In this document: positions 63,931 through 64,000 of the stretch, one piece after another
Layout of the letters: each line of letters begins with the position of its first letter
How positions within the stretch are numbered: the stretch's first letter is position 1
Assembly: GCF_000967965.1 (NCBI RefSeq)
Contig: NZ_LACC01000031.1
Coordinates: forward strand, 37,630 to 101,629
DNA from: Pseudomonas fluorescens
GTDB lineage: Bacteria > Pseudomonadota > Gammaproteobacteria > Pseudomonadales > Pseudomonadaceae
DNA: 64,000 bases
Reading direction: 5' to 3'
Notes under the pieces: generated by a model
The model's input: the letters and a program-made list of their open reading frames with translations, nothing else
Told to the model about the DNA's origin: nothing
Database searches by the model: none
Program-made: the position numbers and the translations under genes

Positions 63931-64000
63931 GAGGCCGGCCCTCACGACGCAAATCTCGGACAAAAATAAACCGGCCCTTGCGCCTAATGCCAGTCAGTTA

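Overview
The window is chromosomal DNA of a Pseudomonas, most likely of the P. fluorescens group. Gene content and order support this: cmpX-cfrX-cmaX, rraA-like, estX, ppsA/ppsR, pabB-thrH-cysH, the mtn/aroC/prmB/folE stretch, and an AcnD/PrpF-type methylcitrate operon. So do a high-GC codon bias, which produces long antisense shadow frames, and at least 15 REP/REPIN-like palindromic pairs of the GTGGGAGCGAGC-TTGCTCGCGAT type scattered between genes. Attributions to P. aeruginosa neighbours are from memory of gene order, not from a search.

Layout. 1-3.2 kb: the end of the SigX-linked membrane cluster (cmpX partial, cfrX, cmaX), an RraA-like protein and the hydrolase EstX. 3.4-6.7 kb: phosphoenolpyruvate synthase (ppsA) and its divergent regulator kinase/phosphorylase (ppsR). 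6.9-15.4 kb: the propionate/2-methylcitrate operon read leftward (GntR regulator, prpB, prpC, acnD, prpF, prpD) with palindromic operators at its head. 15.7-18.7 kb: a three-gene peptide-ligase type operon (retropepsin-like protease, inactive transglutaminase with 7TM, RimK-like ATP-grasp). 19-22 kb: pabB, thrH, cysH. 22.4-24.8 kb: NCS1 permease plus hydantoin/allantoin racemase. 24.9-27.5 kb: a LysR/SDR divergent pair and a HAD phosphatase. 27.8-31.1 kb: an Rhs gene that looks truncated at both ends. 31.2-34.6 kb: small conserved proteins, two glycine-zipper exported proteins, YbjQ and a serine hydrolase. 34.8 kb: tRNA-Ser(GGA).

35-38.8 kb: a crotonase, an acylglycerolphosphate acyltransferase, CorA and a glutamine amidotransferase. 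38.9-42.2 kb: a beta-oxidation pair (multifunctional FadB/J-like protein and thiolase). 42.6-43.7 kb: a tiny membrane peptide and a cytochrome c protein. 43.8-47 kb: a second peptide-ligase type operon (circularly permuted ATP-grasp, alpha-E, transglutaminase). 47.4-53.5 kb: RraB, small proteins, speE, an ankyrin protein, an acyl-CoA synthetase and a DUF3509-like gene behind a sigma-54-like promoter. 53.6-58 kb: methionine salvage (mtnC, mtnD, mtnB), an MFS transporter and aroC. 58-64 kb: a hydrolase, a membrane-anchored coiled-coil protein, prmB, an isochorismatase-fold protein, Smr, folE and a glutaredoxin-like protein.

Most of the window is core metabolism. The parts that reward a second look are the two amide-ligase/transglutaminase operons, the decayed Rhs gene with a changed cleavage motif, the sigma-54-type promoters with direct-repeat upstream sites, an orphan terminator that may mark a small RNA, and the REPIN landscape. 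No CRISPR array, transposase, integrase or prophage gene was seen.
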